From Nevskia sp. (GTDB taxonomy: Bacteria > Pseudomonadota > Gammaproteobacteria > Nevskiales > Nevskiaceae): a stretch of 64,000 bases of DNA. A program made the translations under genes and the position numbers. Positions 46,241-55,713 of the stretch are shown one piece after another. The stretch is taken from positions 1 through 64,000 of the forward strand of contig JARLJS010000287.1 of the NCBI GenBank assembly GCA_031291075.1. The letters run 5' to 3'. The stretch's first letter is position 1. Each line of letters begins with the position of its first letter. The notes under the pieces were generated by a model. It was not told the DNA's origin. It saw nothing but the letters and a program-made list of their open reading frames with translations, and did not search any database.

Positions 46241-46246
46241 TATAAA
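46241..46246 (+). promoter_or_regulatory. Candidate -10 TATAAA upstream of collagen-like gene 2
   Basis: The counterpart of 44833-44838 in the 270-bp gap between the two collagen-like genes (GGTATAAA, then AGGAAAA). It probably drives the operon 46315-50046. No gene is visible in the gap. Confidence 0.45.
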
Positions 46247-46311
46247 ACGACCGTCCAGGAAAACTTAAAGCTGCACTTCGCCGCCCTCCGGGGCCGGCTC
46301 TCAGGGGATAA

Positions 46312-47364
<1,053 letters not shown>

Positions 47365-47384
47365 CCGCCGGACGGAACGCCTGC

Positions 47385-48287
47385 ATGAACCTGAAACCCA
47401 TATCCCGCGACGCCGCGGAAGCCGTGGCGCCCGGATGTTCGAGGCGCGGCTTCGTCTCCGGCCTAGCGGGCTCGGCGGCGCTGCTCGGCCTGAGCCCGGC
47501 GCTGGCCGCGGCCGCGCCGGCATGGGCCGGCGCATCGCGTCCCGGCCTGCTGTGGAGCACCCGGCAGCGCAGCATCGCCCTGGCGTACGCGGAGCAGCAT
47601 CGCGCCCTGTTGCAGGTGATCGAGGCGCAGTCCGCCGCGGTGGTGCAGGGCGCCGGCCGCAGCTTCGTGGTGCCGGTGGCGCTGCACCTGCCGCTGCGCG
47701 GCATCCAGTCGGCATGGATGGCCTCGGACGAGGTGCTGTGCCTGCTCGATGGCCACAACACTACGATGCACCGTTACCGCATCGACGGCACGCCGCTCGG
47801 CAGTAGCCGCCTGCGCGATGCCGGCCAGCAACTCGCGGCGCAAGGTTGCGCCGACGGCACCGGCGGCAGCTACCTGACGCTGCCGACAGCGCATTGCATG
47901 GTCAGGCTGTCAGCCTCCGGTGAAGTCGTGCAGCGTTTCGGCCGGCTCGGCACCGCCGAAGGCGGGCTCAATTTCCCCACCGCCGTGGCCCGCCAGGACG
48001 ACGGCAGCCTGGTGGTCGCCAATACCGGCAACCACCGCATCGACCGCTTCGGCGCCGACGGCGGTTTTCTGCAGACGCTGGCGCGCTTCCACTTCGCTCC
48101 GGTCCGCATGGCGGTGAGCGGGGGTGTGGCCGCCGTGCACGATCCCCATGCGGAACGCCTGCGCCTGCTGTGCCTGCGCGATGGCGGCATGCTCGATGCG
48201 CTGGTTCTGCCCAAGGCGCCGGCCGGTGCGCAGGCCTGGCGCGCGCTCAGTGCGGCGGGCGGGCAACGGTTCGTGGTTTCAGTGTAG
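47385..48287 (+). CDS. Tat-exported NHL/beta-propeller-like protein
   Basis: A 300-residue protein with a Tat signal (SRRGFVSGLAGSAALLG, cleavage after about residue 48, ALAAAAPAWA). The mature part shows repeated propeller-like blades with NHL features (LNFPTAVARQDDGSLVVANTGNHRIDRFGADG, GTPLGSSRLRDAG, ASGEVVQRFG). Tat export suggests folding, or cofactor binding, before export. It lies between the collagen-like gene and three tail-collar genes in one operon. It may act as an assembly platform or periplasmic binding partner. The function is not known. Confidence 0.75.
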   Translation: MNLKPISRDAAEAVAPGCSRRGFVSGLAGSAALLGLSPALAAAAPAWAGASRPGLLWSTRQRSIALAYAEQHRALLQVIEAQSAAVVQGAGRSFVVPVALHLPLRGIQSAWMASDEVLCLLDGHNTTMHRYRIDGTPLGSSRLRDAGQQLAAQGCADGTGGSYLTLPTAHCMVRLSASGEVVQRFGRLGTAEGGLNFPTAVARQDDGSLVVANTGNHRIDRFGADGGFLQTLARFHFAPVRMAVSGGVAAVHDPHAERLRLLCLRDGGMLDALVLPKAPAGAQAWRALSAAGGQRFVVSV

Positions 48288-48295
48288 AGGCGGTC

Positions 48296-48700
48296 ATGAG
48301 CGACCAGTACGTCGGTGAAATCAGGATGTTCGGGTGCAACTTCGCGCCCTACGGCTGGGCCCTGTGCAACGGCCAGATCCTGTCGATCGAGTCGAACACG
48401 GCCCTGTTCTCGATCCTCGGCACCTTCTATGGCGGCGACGGGGTGAATACCTTCGGCCTGCCCGACCTGCGGGGCGTGGCCCCGGCCTTTTACGGGCAGG
48501 GACCGGGCCTGGCCAGCCTCATTGAGGGGGAGAGGGATACCGTCGGCGCCACCACCCGATCGGTGCCGACGGCAGTGAGCGTGGCGCGCAACATGCTTCA
48601 ATCGACCACGGCGCTGAATCCGGCCCCGCTGGCGCCGGAGCCGACGCTGGTGATGAACTTCTGCATCGCCGTGGCGGGCAACTTCCCGGACAGGTCCTGA
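48296..48700 (+). CDS. Phage tail-collar domain protein 1 (MdpB-like)
   Basis: A 134-residue tail-collar-domain protein of the microcystin-dependent-protein (MdpB/COG4675) type. It has YVGEIRMFGCNFAPYGWALC, GQILSIESNTALFSILGTFYGGDG, FGLPDLRG and the closing FCIAVAGNFP. No signal peptide is visible, so export (if any) needs another route. It starts 8 bases after the Tat protein gene, with GAGG upstream. It shares the fold with two further copies immediately downstream. Confidence 0.9.
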   Translation: MSDQYVGEIRMFGCNFAPYGWALCNGQILSIESNTALFSILGTFYGGDGVNTFGLPDLRGVAPAFYGQGPGLASLIEGERDTVGATTRSVPTAVSVARNMLQSTTALNPAPLAPEPTLVMNFCIAVAGNFPDRS

Positions 48701-48719
48701 GCGTATCGAGGCCGCAACC

Positions 48720-49115
48720 ATGTCGGACTTCTACATTTCCGAATTGCGCATCTTTCCTTTCGGTTTCGCTCCCAGGGGTTGGCTGCAGTGCAACGGCCAG
48801 CTCGTGACGATTGCGGAATACGAGCCCTTGTTCGCGCTGCTGGGCACCACCTACGGCGGCGACGGCATCACCACTTTCGCCCTGCCGGACCTGCGGGGGC
48901 GCGTGCCGATCGGCGTGAGCACCACCAATGTCCAGGGCGAGATCGAAGGCGGCGACCAGGCCATCAGCTCGGTCGGCGGTATCACGCCCAAGCGCGGCCT
49001 GACTTCCACCAAGATATCCGGCACCGCCATCCCCGGCGGCAGCACCAACCGCCAACCCGCCCTGACGCTGAACATCTGCATCGCGGTCAGCGGTATATTC
49101 CCCTCCCGCACCTGA
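48720..49115 (+). CDS. Phage tail-collar domain protein 2 (MdpB-like)
   Basis: A 131-residue paralogue with FYISELRIFPFGFAPRGWLQC, GQLVTIAEYEPLFALLGTTYGGDG, FALPDLRGRVPIG and the closing NICIAVSGIFPSRT. The central variable loop differs strongly from copies 1 and 3, as expected if each binds a different target or partner. It follows copy 1 by 19 bases. No signal peptide is visible. Confidence 0.9.
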   Translation: MSDFYISELRIFPFGFAPRGWLQCNGQLVTIAEYEPLFALLGTTYGGDGITTFALPDLRGRVPIGVSTTNVQGEIEGGDQAISSVGGITPKRGLTSTKISGTAIPGGSTNRQPALTLNICIAVSGIFPSRT

Positions 49116-49136
49116 ACCAGAGACGGACGCACAGCC

Positions 49137-49547
49137 ATGGCGACCCCATATGTCGGTGAAATCCGGCTCTTTGCCGGGAATTTCGCGCCCGCCGGCTGGT
49201 TCTTCTGCGACGGGCGCGTGCTGGCGATCTCGGATTACGAAGTGCTGTACACCCTCATCGGCACCACCTACGGCGGCAACGGCAGCAGCACCTTCGCCCT
49301 GCCGGACCTGCGCTCGCGTGTGCCGATCCACCAGGGGCAGGGGCCGGGCCTGAACAACCATGTGCTGGGCGAGCCGGTGGGTGCCGACAGCGGCACCACC
49401 ACGCCGGCGACGGGGTTTACGGTGGAGCGCAATCTCGCGGCGACCGTCACCACGACCGCCGCCGTCGTCACCGGCTCGGGCATCCAGAATCGCCTGGGCC
49501 TGGGCTTCATCATCGCCTACGCAGGTATCTTCCCCTCGCAGGGCTGA
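49137..49547 (+). CDS. Phage tail-collar domain protein 3 (MdpB-like)
   Basis: A 136-residue paralogue with YVGEIRLFAGNFAPAGWFFC, GRVLAISDYEVLYTLIGTTYGGNG, FALPDLRSRVPIHQGQGPG and the closing FIIAYAGIFPSQG. Its middle part resembles copy 1 (GQGPGL) more than copy 2. It is separated from copy 2 by 21 bases and from the GNAT gene by 7. Three consecutive collar genes are a recurrent arrangement in Xanthomonas-like genomes, as far as I recall. Confidence 0.9.
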   Translation: MATPYVGEIRLFAGNFAPAGWFFCDGRVLAISDYEVLYTLIGTTYGGNGSSTFALPDLRSRVPIHQGQGPGLNNHVLGEPVGADSGTTTPATGFTVERNLAATVTTTAAVVTGSGIQNRLGLGFIIAYAGIFPSQG

Positions 49548-49554
49548 GGCCGGC

Positions 49555-50046
49555 GTGGCCGAGCGCCCGCCCGCGCCGCCGGAATTGCACCTCCGGCCCG
49601 CCGCGGAGGGGGACGCGGCGCTATTGCTGGAGATCTTCTGCGCCGCGCGGCGCGAGGAGTTCGCGCCGCTGGGGTGGACGCCGGAGCAGTTGCGGCCGTT
49701 GCTGCAACAGCAGTTCGCCGCCCAGGCGCGGCACTATGCTACGCAATTCCCGGATCTCGATCGCCGCATCGTCCGCAGCGGCGATGCCGACGCCGGCTAC
49801 CTCTATGTGCACCGCGACGATGCCGCCATCCGGCTGGTCGATATCGCGCTGCTGCCGCGGTTCCGCGGCGGCGGCATCGGCGGCCGGCTGGTCGGGCAAT
49901 TGCAAGCGGAGGCGCACCACAGCGGCAGGGCGGTGCGGCTCACCGTGGCCGTGAGCAACGTCGCGGCACAGCGGCTGTACCGGCGCCTGGGGTTCGTCCA
50001 GACGGCGGATGACGGCGCCTACCTGGCCATGGAGTGGAAGGCCTGA
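49555..50046 (+). CDS. GNAT family N-acetyltransferase
   Basis: A 163-residue acetyltransferase. The acetyl-CoA motif is LLPRFRGGGIGGRLVGQLQ, preceded by RLVDIALL, and the C-terminal VSNVAAQRLYRRLGFVQT strand-helix is typical. GTG 49555 with GAGG upstream starts 7 bases after the third tail-collar gene, so it is the last gene of that operon. It could acetylate one of the operon products or a small molecule. The target is unknown. Confidence 0.85.
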   Translation: MAERPPAPPELHLRPAAEGDAALLLEIFCAARREEFAPLGWTPEQLRPLLQQQFAAQARHYATQFPDLDRRIVRSGDADAGYLYVHRDDAAIRLVDIALLPRFRGGGIGGRLVGQLQAEAHHSGRAVRLTVAVSNVAAQRLYRRLGFVQTADDGAYLAMEWKA

Positions 50047-50122
50047 GCCGCCGTGTCAGGGCCGCATCGGGGTTTCGGTCCCGGGCCACCGTCCGCGCGT
50101 ATTGGCGGATACCCGTGGTGGC

Positions 50123-51346
50123 TCAGGCGCGGTTGCCGAAGTGGGTGGAGACCAGGTCGGTACGCCGTTGCCATTCCTTGAACCAGGCGAAGAGGTCTGC
50201 GGCGGACAGCGACTTCGAAATCAGCCAGCCCTGCGCGTAATCGCACCCCATCGCCTGCAGCACGTCCCAGTCCTCGCGCGCTTCCACCCCCTCCGCCACC
50301 GACGAAAGCCCGAGCTTGCGGGCCAGCTCCAGGCTGGTCTCTATCACCGAGCGCATGCGCGGCCGTTCGGCACAGCCGTTGACGAAGCTGCGGTCTATCT
50401 TGAGCTCGGTGAAGGGGATGTTGGAGAGCTGCTGCATCGACGCATAGCCGGTGCCGAAGTCATCGATGGACAGGCCGAAGCCCTTGAGCCGCAGTCGCGT
50501 CAGCACGTCGAGCGCCTTCGCCGTCTCCTTCGCCAGCGCCGTCTCGGTGACTTCGAGGATGATGTTATGCGGCTTGCAGCCGATGGCGCACGCCTTGTCG
50601 GCAATCCTGTCCGCGATCCTGACCTCCGACAAGGACAGCATGGAGATGTTGACCGCGACATTCAGCGTGTACCCGGCCTGGGCCCACTGCGTGAGATCGG
50701 CGCATGCCTGGTCCAATACCCGGTATGTCAGAAGATCGATGAGTCCCTCCCTCTCGGCGAATGCCACGAATTCCGCCGGTGGCACTAAGCTGCCATCGGC
50801 GCGCCGCCAGCGCGCCAATGCCTCGACCCCCGCCACGCGCCTGCCGGCGCATTCCACCTTGGGCTGGTATTCCACATAGATCTCCCCGCTGCGCAGCGCT
50901 TCGCGCATGGTGGCGATGGAGATCTCGGCGGCTGCGCTGGCCTTGTGTTCCGCATCCATCGCCTTGTAGCGCAGCACGAGCTGCGCCAGCCGCTGCGGCG
51001 ACAGCGGTTTCGGGATGGCGCCCAGCACCTGCAGGCCGTAAGCCCGCGCCATGGTTTCCACCGATTGCAGCAGAGCGGGATCCAGGCCGCTGGCGATGAT
51101 GACCGCCCGGGCGAGGTGCCATTCGGCCAGGTGCCGGATCAGCTCGACGCCGTCCATGATCGGCATGCGCAGGTCCGTCACCACGAGGTCCATCGGCTCG
51201 CCGCTCTTGAGCAGCGCCAGCGCGTGCTCTCCGTTGACCGCCTCCTGGATGTTGTTCGCGCCAAGATTGCCGAGAATGCGGTGCAGCCGGTGCCGCGACA
51301 ACTCATCGTCGTCGACGATCATCACCTTCACGGTCTGCAAGTTCAT
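50123..51346 (-). CDS. Response regulator with EAL domain (c-di-GMP phosphodiesterase, RocR-like)
   Basis: A 407-residue protein. The receiver domain has VDDDELSR, phospho-acceptor Asp58 (VTDLRMPIMDG) and the lysine in IPKPLS. It is followed by a complete EAL domain: VEALARW, VNISM, EVTET, DDFGTGYASM, KIDRSFV and AEGVE. All metal and catalytic motifs are intact, so active c-di-GMP hydrolysis is expected, controlled by phosphorylation as in Pseudomonas RocR. ATG 51346 follows AGGAAG. It lies next to the surface-fibre operon (convergent), so c-di-GMP control of that structure is possible. No cognate kinase is adjacent. Confidence 0.92.
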   Translation of the reverse strand: MNLQTVKVMIVDDDELSRHRLHRILGNLGANNIQEAVNGEHALALLKSGEPMDLVVTDLRMPIMDGVELIRHLAEWHLARAVIIASGLDPALLQSVETMARAYGLQVLGAIPKPLSPQRLAQLVLRYKAMDAEHKASAAAEISIATMREALRSGEIYVEYQPKVECAGRRVAGVEALARWRRADGSLVPPAEFVAFAEREGLIDLLTYRVLDQACADLTQWAQAGYTLNVAVNISMLSLSEVRIADRIADKACAIGCKPHNIILEVTETALAKETAKALDVLTRLRLKGFGLSIDDFGTGYASMQQLSNIPFTELKIDRSFVNGCAERPRMRSVIETSLELARKLGLSSVAEGVEAREDWDVLQAMGCDYAQGWLISKSLSAADLFAWFKEWQRRTDLVSTHFGNRA

Positions 51347-51431
51347 GGGTGCTTCCTGCTGCAACACCGCATCCGGCAGTCCCTCCGCTTCGCCACGGTG
51401 TTGCCGATCCGGAGGGCGGCGGATTGCCGGG

Positions 51432-52523
51432 TTACAGGTGGTAAGCGCTGACCAGGTTCCAGATCACCCCGGTGGCGGACAGGTTGGTGCTGGTCTTGCC
51501 GATGATGGGCACCGGCAGGTACTGCCAGCCTCCGGGCCAGGCGTGGCCGCCGCCGTTCACCGTGTACAGCTCGAGCGGAGCGCCTCCGCCGCAGCCGGCG
51601 AAGGTCTCCAGTTCGATGCTGGTGCCGTCGTTGTTTATCACCGGCAGCGCCGTGGTGCCGGGCGAGGTGCAGCCCTGCAGGCCGGCCCAGTAGGAGACGG
51701 CCTGCGCGGCGGATTCAATGTCGCTGAGCGAGCCCCAGCCCTGGTAGGGCACGATCGGGTCGGTGGTGCCGAGGATGAAGAGCTTGGGCCGCTGCACGGC
51801 GGGTGAACAGTTCTTCATCAGGCCAGTGCGGATGGTGGCGGACACCATGCCGAAGCCGGCGATCTTGTCGGACAGCTCGCAGGCGAGGCGGTCGGTCATG
51901 AAGCCGCCGTTGGAAATCCCGGCGGCATAGACGCGGGTGGCGTCGATGCCGCCCGCCGCCACCAGCGTATCGATCAGCTGCGAGATGAACTGCACGTCGT
52001 CGTCGTTACCGGTGGTGGGGTCGTCGTTCCAGGAGTCGTTGATGCCCTGCGGCATCACCGCCCAGAAACCCTGCGCGGAGACGTACCCGGCCACCTGCGC
52101 GAGGTTGGCCATCCCCGCGGCGGTACCGCCGACACCGTGCAGCAGCAACAGCAGGGGGGCGCTGGGTGGGGCCGGGTCGGGACGCAGCACCACGTAGTTG
52201 CGGCTCGTCCCGTTCACCGTGATGGTCGCGTTGTAGGCGGTCTCCCCGGGCGTGGCGATGACGTAGGTTCCGTTGACGCGGATCAGCGTTTCCTGGAGCG
52301 TGCCGCCGGTCGGGGGGATCAGCAGGCCGGTCACCGGATCGATCAGAGGCTGGCTGACGGTCTGCGTAGTCGCCAACAGTGTTCCGAAAAGCTGCTTCAT
52401 CGCATGGTCCGCGCTGCTCTGCGTGCCGGCCGCAGAGCTTTGTGTAGCTTGGCCGGCGGAAAGGTCGGCCGCGACGGACAGCAACATGCCGAGTACAACG
52501 GCAGACATGCACCTCCTGTGCAT
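51432..52523 (-). CDS. Secreted polyhydroxybutyrate-depolymerase-like esterase (LpqC family)
   Basis: A 363-residue precursor with an N-terminal signal peptide (VVLGMLLSVAADLSAG). The alpha/beta hydrolase core has LLLLLHGVGGTAAGM, nucleophile elbow GISNGGF, acid in GTTDPIVPYQG and GGGHAWPGG for the catalytic His. LpqC-type enzymes include PHB depolymerases and feruloyl esterases. A 60-residue stretch before the core (residues about 70-115, GTYVIATPGETAYNATITVNG) is an extra beta element. ATG 52523 has GGGAGG. A second ATG at 52508 also has AGGAGG close by. It is probably extracellular. Confidence 0.85.
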   Translation of the reverse strand: MHRRCMSAVVLGMLLSVAADLSAGQATQSSAAGTQSSADHAMKQLFGTLLATTQTVSQPLIDPVTGLLIPPTGGTLQETLIRVNGTYVIATPGETAYNATITVNGTSRNYVVLRPDPAPPSAPLLLLLHGVGGTAAGMANLAQVAGYVSAQGFWAVMPQGINDSWNDDPTTGNDDDVQFISQLIDTLVAAGGIDATRVYAAGISNGGFMTDRLACELSDKIAGFGMVSATIRTGLMKNCSPAVQRPKLFILGTTDPIVPYQGWGSLSDIESAAQAVSYWAGLQGCTSPGTTALPVINNDGTSIELETFAGCGGGAPLELYTVNGGGHAWPGGWQYLPVPIIGKTSTNLSATGVIWNLVSAYHL

Positions 52524-52614
52524 AAATCCTCCCTGCGCTTGTTTGAACTGAGTTCTGCTTACTGGGTAAGAACCAACCCTGAATACCAATGCCCCACAGG
52601 AGACCCTTTTGTCA

Positions 52615-52671
52615 CCTATCCTTCGATAGGATCGAGCTCTCTGTGCGGATTCCGCCAGGGTGACCTGGCGG
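52615..52671. terminator. Two hairpins downstream of the MalT-like regulator
   Basis: CCTATC/GATAGG (52615-52620 with 52625-52630) and CCGCCAGG/CCTGGCGG (52652-52659 with 52664-52671, GTGA loop) lie in the 270-bp gap between the LuxR stop and the esterase start, both on the minus strand. The second stem is the stronger terminator candidate. No gene is seen in the gap. Confidence 0.45.
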
Positions 52672-52793
52672 CGGTCGGCTCCGGCTGGTGCATGAGCAGC
52701 CCGTTCCAACAGTCGTGGGGCTGGCTGGTCCCTGACGCTGGGGTGGACGCCGGAGACGACCGGAGGTGGTGTGCCCGCGAATCGGGCTGCTGC

Positions 52794-55442
52794 TCAGCCG
52801 CGCAGGATGCCGTGTGCCCGCGCGGCGCGCAGGGCGGCGGTGCGACTGCGCACGCCGAGCTTGCTGTACAGATTGTGCAGGTTCCACTTGACGGTGCCTT
52901 CCACCACGAAGCAGCGCGCGGCGATCTCGGCGTTGCTCAGCCCTTGGTCGAGCAGCGACAGGATCTGCCGCTCGCGCCGGTTGAGCGGCTGGACCGGGGC
53001 CTCGCCGGCCGCGGCCTGGCGTGTCGTTGCGGCGTCGACGGCGGCGACGATCTGTTCCGCCTGGCGGGCCTCGGGCCGCATCCGCGCCGCCACGTCGCAG
53101 GTCCTCAACCAGCGGCGCAGCAGCCCGTGCACCTGCGGGCCTTCGTCGACGAATACGCGGACGTAGTTTTCCGCCACGGCCAGGGCGAGTGCCTCGCGCA
53201 GCATGTCGAAAGCGGCGGTCTCGTCGTCGCACCGGTCCGCGGTCACCGCGGACAGGATCAGCAGCTCGCACAGCTTGAAGTCCTGCTTGGCGCCTCGGGT
53301 ATGGGCGAGCAGCGGGGCCAGCAGGTCGCGGGTGCGACCTGGATCGCCGGCGGCCAGAGCCAGCCGCGCGTGCAGGCGCCTGGCCCGGTCCCATTGCAGA
53401 CCGTCTGTCCTGGGCGAGTCGGGTACCAGCCCGGCGGCTTCCGCGGTGTACCGGGCCTGGTCGGTGGCGCCGCTGCGTGCAAGGATCAGCGCCCGTTCGG
53501 CGATCAGGCTCAGAGACAGGCGCGGAAACTCGCGCTGCAAGCCACAGCGCTCGCCTTCGGACAGGACGTCGAGGGCCGCGCCGAGGTCGCCGGCGGCGGC
53601 GCGCACCCGCGCTGCCGCGGTGAAGCCAAGCACGATGGTGTCGACCACACCCTGGTCGGGCAGCAGCGGCAGGGCCTCGTCGAGGATGTCGCGGGCGGCC
53701 GACAGCTCGTTGCGCTCGTAGCGCACGAACGCTTCGACGCCGCGCAGCATGGCGCGCTGTCCGCCGAGCCCGGCGGCGGAGCCGCATCCCTCCAGGCCAT
53801 GACCAACTTCCGCCAGCGCATCGCGGTGGCGCCCGAACTTGACCATCGCCAGCGCGCCCAACACGCGGACCCAGGCGGTGCCGTAGCCCGACTGCGCCTT
53901 GTTGAAGCCGGCGTGCGCTTCGCGCAACGCCGCGCGCGTGCCGGCGATGTCGCCGATGCACTTGAGATAGAAGCCGTGGGTGCCCCAGGCGACGCCGACC
54001 TGGAATGAGGCCTCGTCGCGGTGACGCTGCAGCCAGTCGTAGGCATGTCTGCCGGCGCTTTTGTGATCGTCGCGCAGCGCGTAGATTGCCGCCTGTTGCA
54101 GCTGGGTCTCGTCCGCCGCTTCCGCGTCGACAGTGGCGGCGAGCGCGCGCCGCAGCCGCTCCTGGGCCGCGGCGAAGTGGCGCTGGAAGATGAGGGCCCA
54201 GGCTGCCATGCGGTCCAGCCGGGGCTCGTGGCGGGCGGCGGCGCATTCCCATTGCTCCACCAGCTCGAGCAGCGTCTGGTGCTGTCCCAGCTTGAAAATG
54301 AGCGTACCGGCCAGTTCGAGCAGCCAGTCGTGCGCTGCCTGCAAGTGCTCCGGTCCCGCTTCCAGCAGCAGCCGCACGGCAACCGTACCGGTGCCGTGCA
54401 GCCAGTACCAGCGCGCCGCCGCCGGCAGCAGCCGGGCCTTGTCGCCGCCGCGCTCCGCCGTCAGTACGCGAAGCACAGCCTCGCACATCACCGGGTGCAG
54501 GCGCACCGACGGATCGTTGGCGGCTTCGTCCTGCTGCACGATGCCGAGCGCGAACAGGCGCGGCAGCACCGCGTCGGGGTCGGCCTGGGAAGGGGCGAGG
54601 GCGCGCAGGAGACCCCGCGGAGCGTTGCCGACACACGCCAGCATCCACAGGATGTCCCGTTCCGCCGGCTGCAGCCGCGCCAGGAATCGTTCGTAGATGT
54701 ATTCCCGTACCGGGCCGAGTCGGGCGATGCTGCCTGGCAGGTGCGGTCCGCTTTCGGGGATCGCAAGGGCCAGCTGCACCAGGGCCGGCCAGCCCTGCGT
54801 GGCGCGGGCCAGCCAGTCCAGCTGCTGCGCGCTCGGCTGATGGTTGCGCAGCCTGGCCAATGCCTCGACTTCGTCGCGCGTCAGTGCCAGCGCGCTGGCG
54901 CCGATCCAGCAGACCTTGCCGCGCGCCGTCAGTTCACCCAGGCCGACGTCGAGCGCCAGGGGTTGCATGGCGATGAAGATCCGCAGGTGCGGCCCGGTCC
55001 CGAGCAGGAGGCGCCGCAGGTAGAGCCGGCTGGGACTGCCGGCGAGTTCGTGGGCGTCGTCAAACACCAGCCATAGGGGCTGCGGGCTGCCGGAGAGCTG
55101 CTCGGCGACCTGGGCGAACCGCTCGGCGTGGTCCGCCTCCTCGTCAAGCACCGCCTCACGCTGCAGGGATAGCGGTCCACGCAGCGACACCATGAGCTTC
55201 TCCAGGAACACCGTCGGATCGCGCGCGCCTTCGTCGAGCGACATCCACACGCAGCGGTGTCCCGCGGGCGCACGGCGCAGCCAACTGCGCGCCAGCACGG
55301 TCTTGCCATACCCCGAGGGGGCTTCGGCGACCAGCACCGGCTCGCCTTTGTCCAAGGCCAGCAAGCGCCGCCGCTCGAGCTCCCTGGCGGCAGTGCTATG
55401 GAAAGCGACGGCATGCGTTGCGACCAAGCGGTCGGCGTCCAT
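52794..55442 (-). CDS. MalT-like LuxR-family ATP-dependent regulator
   Basis: An 882-residue STAND-type regulator. The N-terminal NTPase has Walker A EAPSGYGKTVLARSW (about residues 40-54) and a Walker B/ARC-like LWLVFDDAHEL. A long helical TPR-like region with many Ala/Leu helices follows. The C-terminal LuxR HTH reads LNRRERQILSLLDQGLSNAEI and VEGTVKWNLHNLYSKLGVRSR. ATG 55442 (MDADRLVATH) is preferred because family members usually start near such a motif. A GTG at 55523 would extend it by 27 residues. Expected behaviour is ATP- and inducer-dependent oligomerisation and activation. Target genes are unknown. Confidence 0.88.
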   Translation of the reverse strand: MDADRLVATHAVAFHSTAARELERRRLLALDKGEPVLVAEAPSGYGKTVLARSWLRRAPAGHRCVWMSLDEGARDPTVFLEKLMVSLRGPLSLQREAVLDEEADHAERFAQVAEQLSGSPQPLWLVFDDAHELAGSPSRLYLRRLLLGTGPHLRIFIAMQPLALDVGLGELTARGKVCWIGASALALTRDEVEALARLRNHQPSAQQLDWLARATQGWPALVQLALAIPESGPHLPGSIARLGPVREYIYERFLARLQPAERDILWMLACVGNAPRGLLRALAPSQADPDAVLPRLFALGIVQQDEAANDPSVRLHPVMCEAVLRVLTAERGGDKARLLPAAARWYWLHGTGTVAVRLLLEAGPEHLQAAHDWLLELAGTLIFKLGQHQTLLELVEQWECAAARHEPRLDRMAAWALIFQRHFAAAQERLRRALAATVDAEAADETQLQQAAIYALRDDHKSAGRHAYDWLQRHRDEASFQVGVAWGTHGFYLKCIGDIAGTRAALREAHAGFNKAQSGYGTAWVRVLGALAMVKFGRHRDALAEVGHGLEGCGSAAGLGGQRAMLRGVEAFVRYERNELSAARDILDEALPLLPDQGVVDTIVLGFTAAARVRAAAGDLGAALDVLSEGERCGLQREFPRLSLSLIAERALILARSGATDQARYTAEAAGLVPDSPRTDGLQWDRARRLHARLALAAGDPGRTRDLLAPLLAHTRGAKQDFKLCELLILSAVTADRCDDETAAFDMLREALALAVAENYVRVFVDEGPQVHGLLRRWLRTCDVAARMRPEARQAEQIVAAVDAATTRQAAAGEAPVQPLNRRERQILSLLDQGLSNAEIAARCFVVEGTVKWNLHNLYSKLGVRSRTAALRAARAHGILRG

Positions 55443-55678
55443 TCCTTCTTTTCCCTGAGCCAATCCTTTGACTCGTAAATACCAATGCGGCAAGTCAAGT
55501 TGCTTGTCAAGCCTTGCTGCCACGACGTTCGAGCTTTAGTTGCTGTTGGAGGATGCACGAGCAGAATGCCCCATTATTCCCATGGTGGGACCTCCTGCCG
55601 GCGGCTCGTGTCCGCGGCTGGCAATCTCCACCGAGGCAGGCCGGTTGCGATGCCGGCACGGTCGGCAGGGACAAAAAA

Positions 55679-55707
55679 TTGACAACGTAAAATAAACGTC
55701 GTTAAAT
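55679..55707 (+). promoter_or_regulatory. Sigma-70-type promoter of the TetR/desaturase operon, probably leaderless
   Basis: TTGACA (55679-55684), a 17-bp spacer and TTAAAT (55702-55707) form a near-consensus promoter. The TetR ATG at 55714 lies 7 bases after the -10, where transcription would start, and no Shine-Dalgarno sequence is present between. The mRNA is therefore probably leaderless. The spacer carries two ACGT motifs (55685-55688, 55696-55699) 11 bp apart, a candidate operator for self-repression. Confidence 0.6.
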
Positions 55708-55713
55708 GTTTCC

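Noticed and set aside
48296-49547. Tail-collar genes as evidence of a prophage
   Set aside because: No integrase, capsid, portal, terminase, lysis or other tail gene is nearby. The neighbours are chromosomal secretion-type genes.
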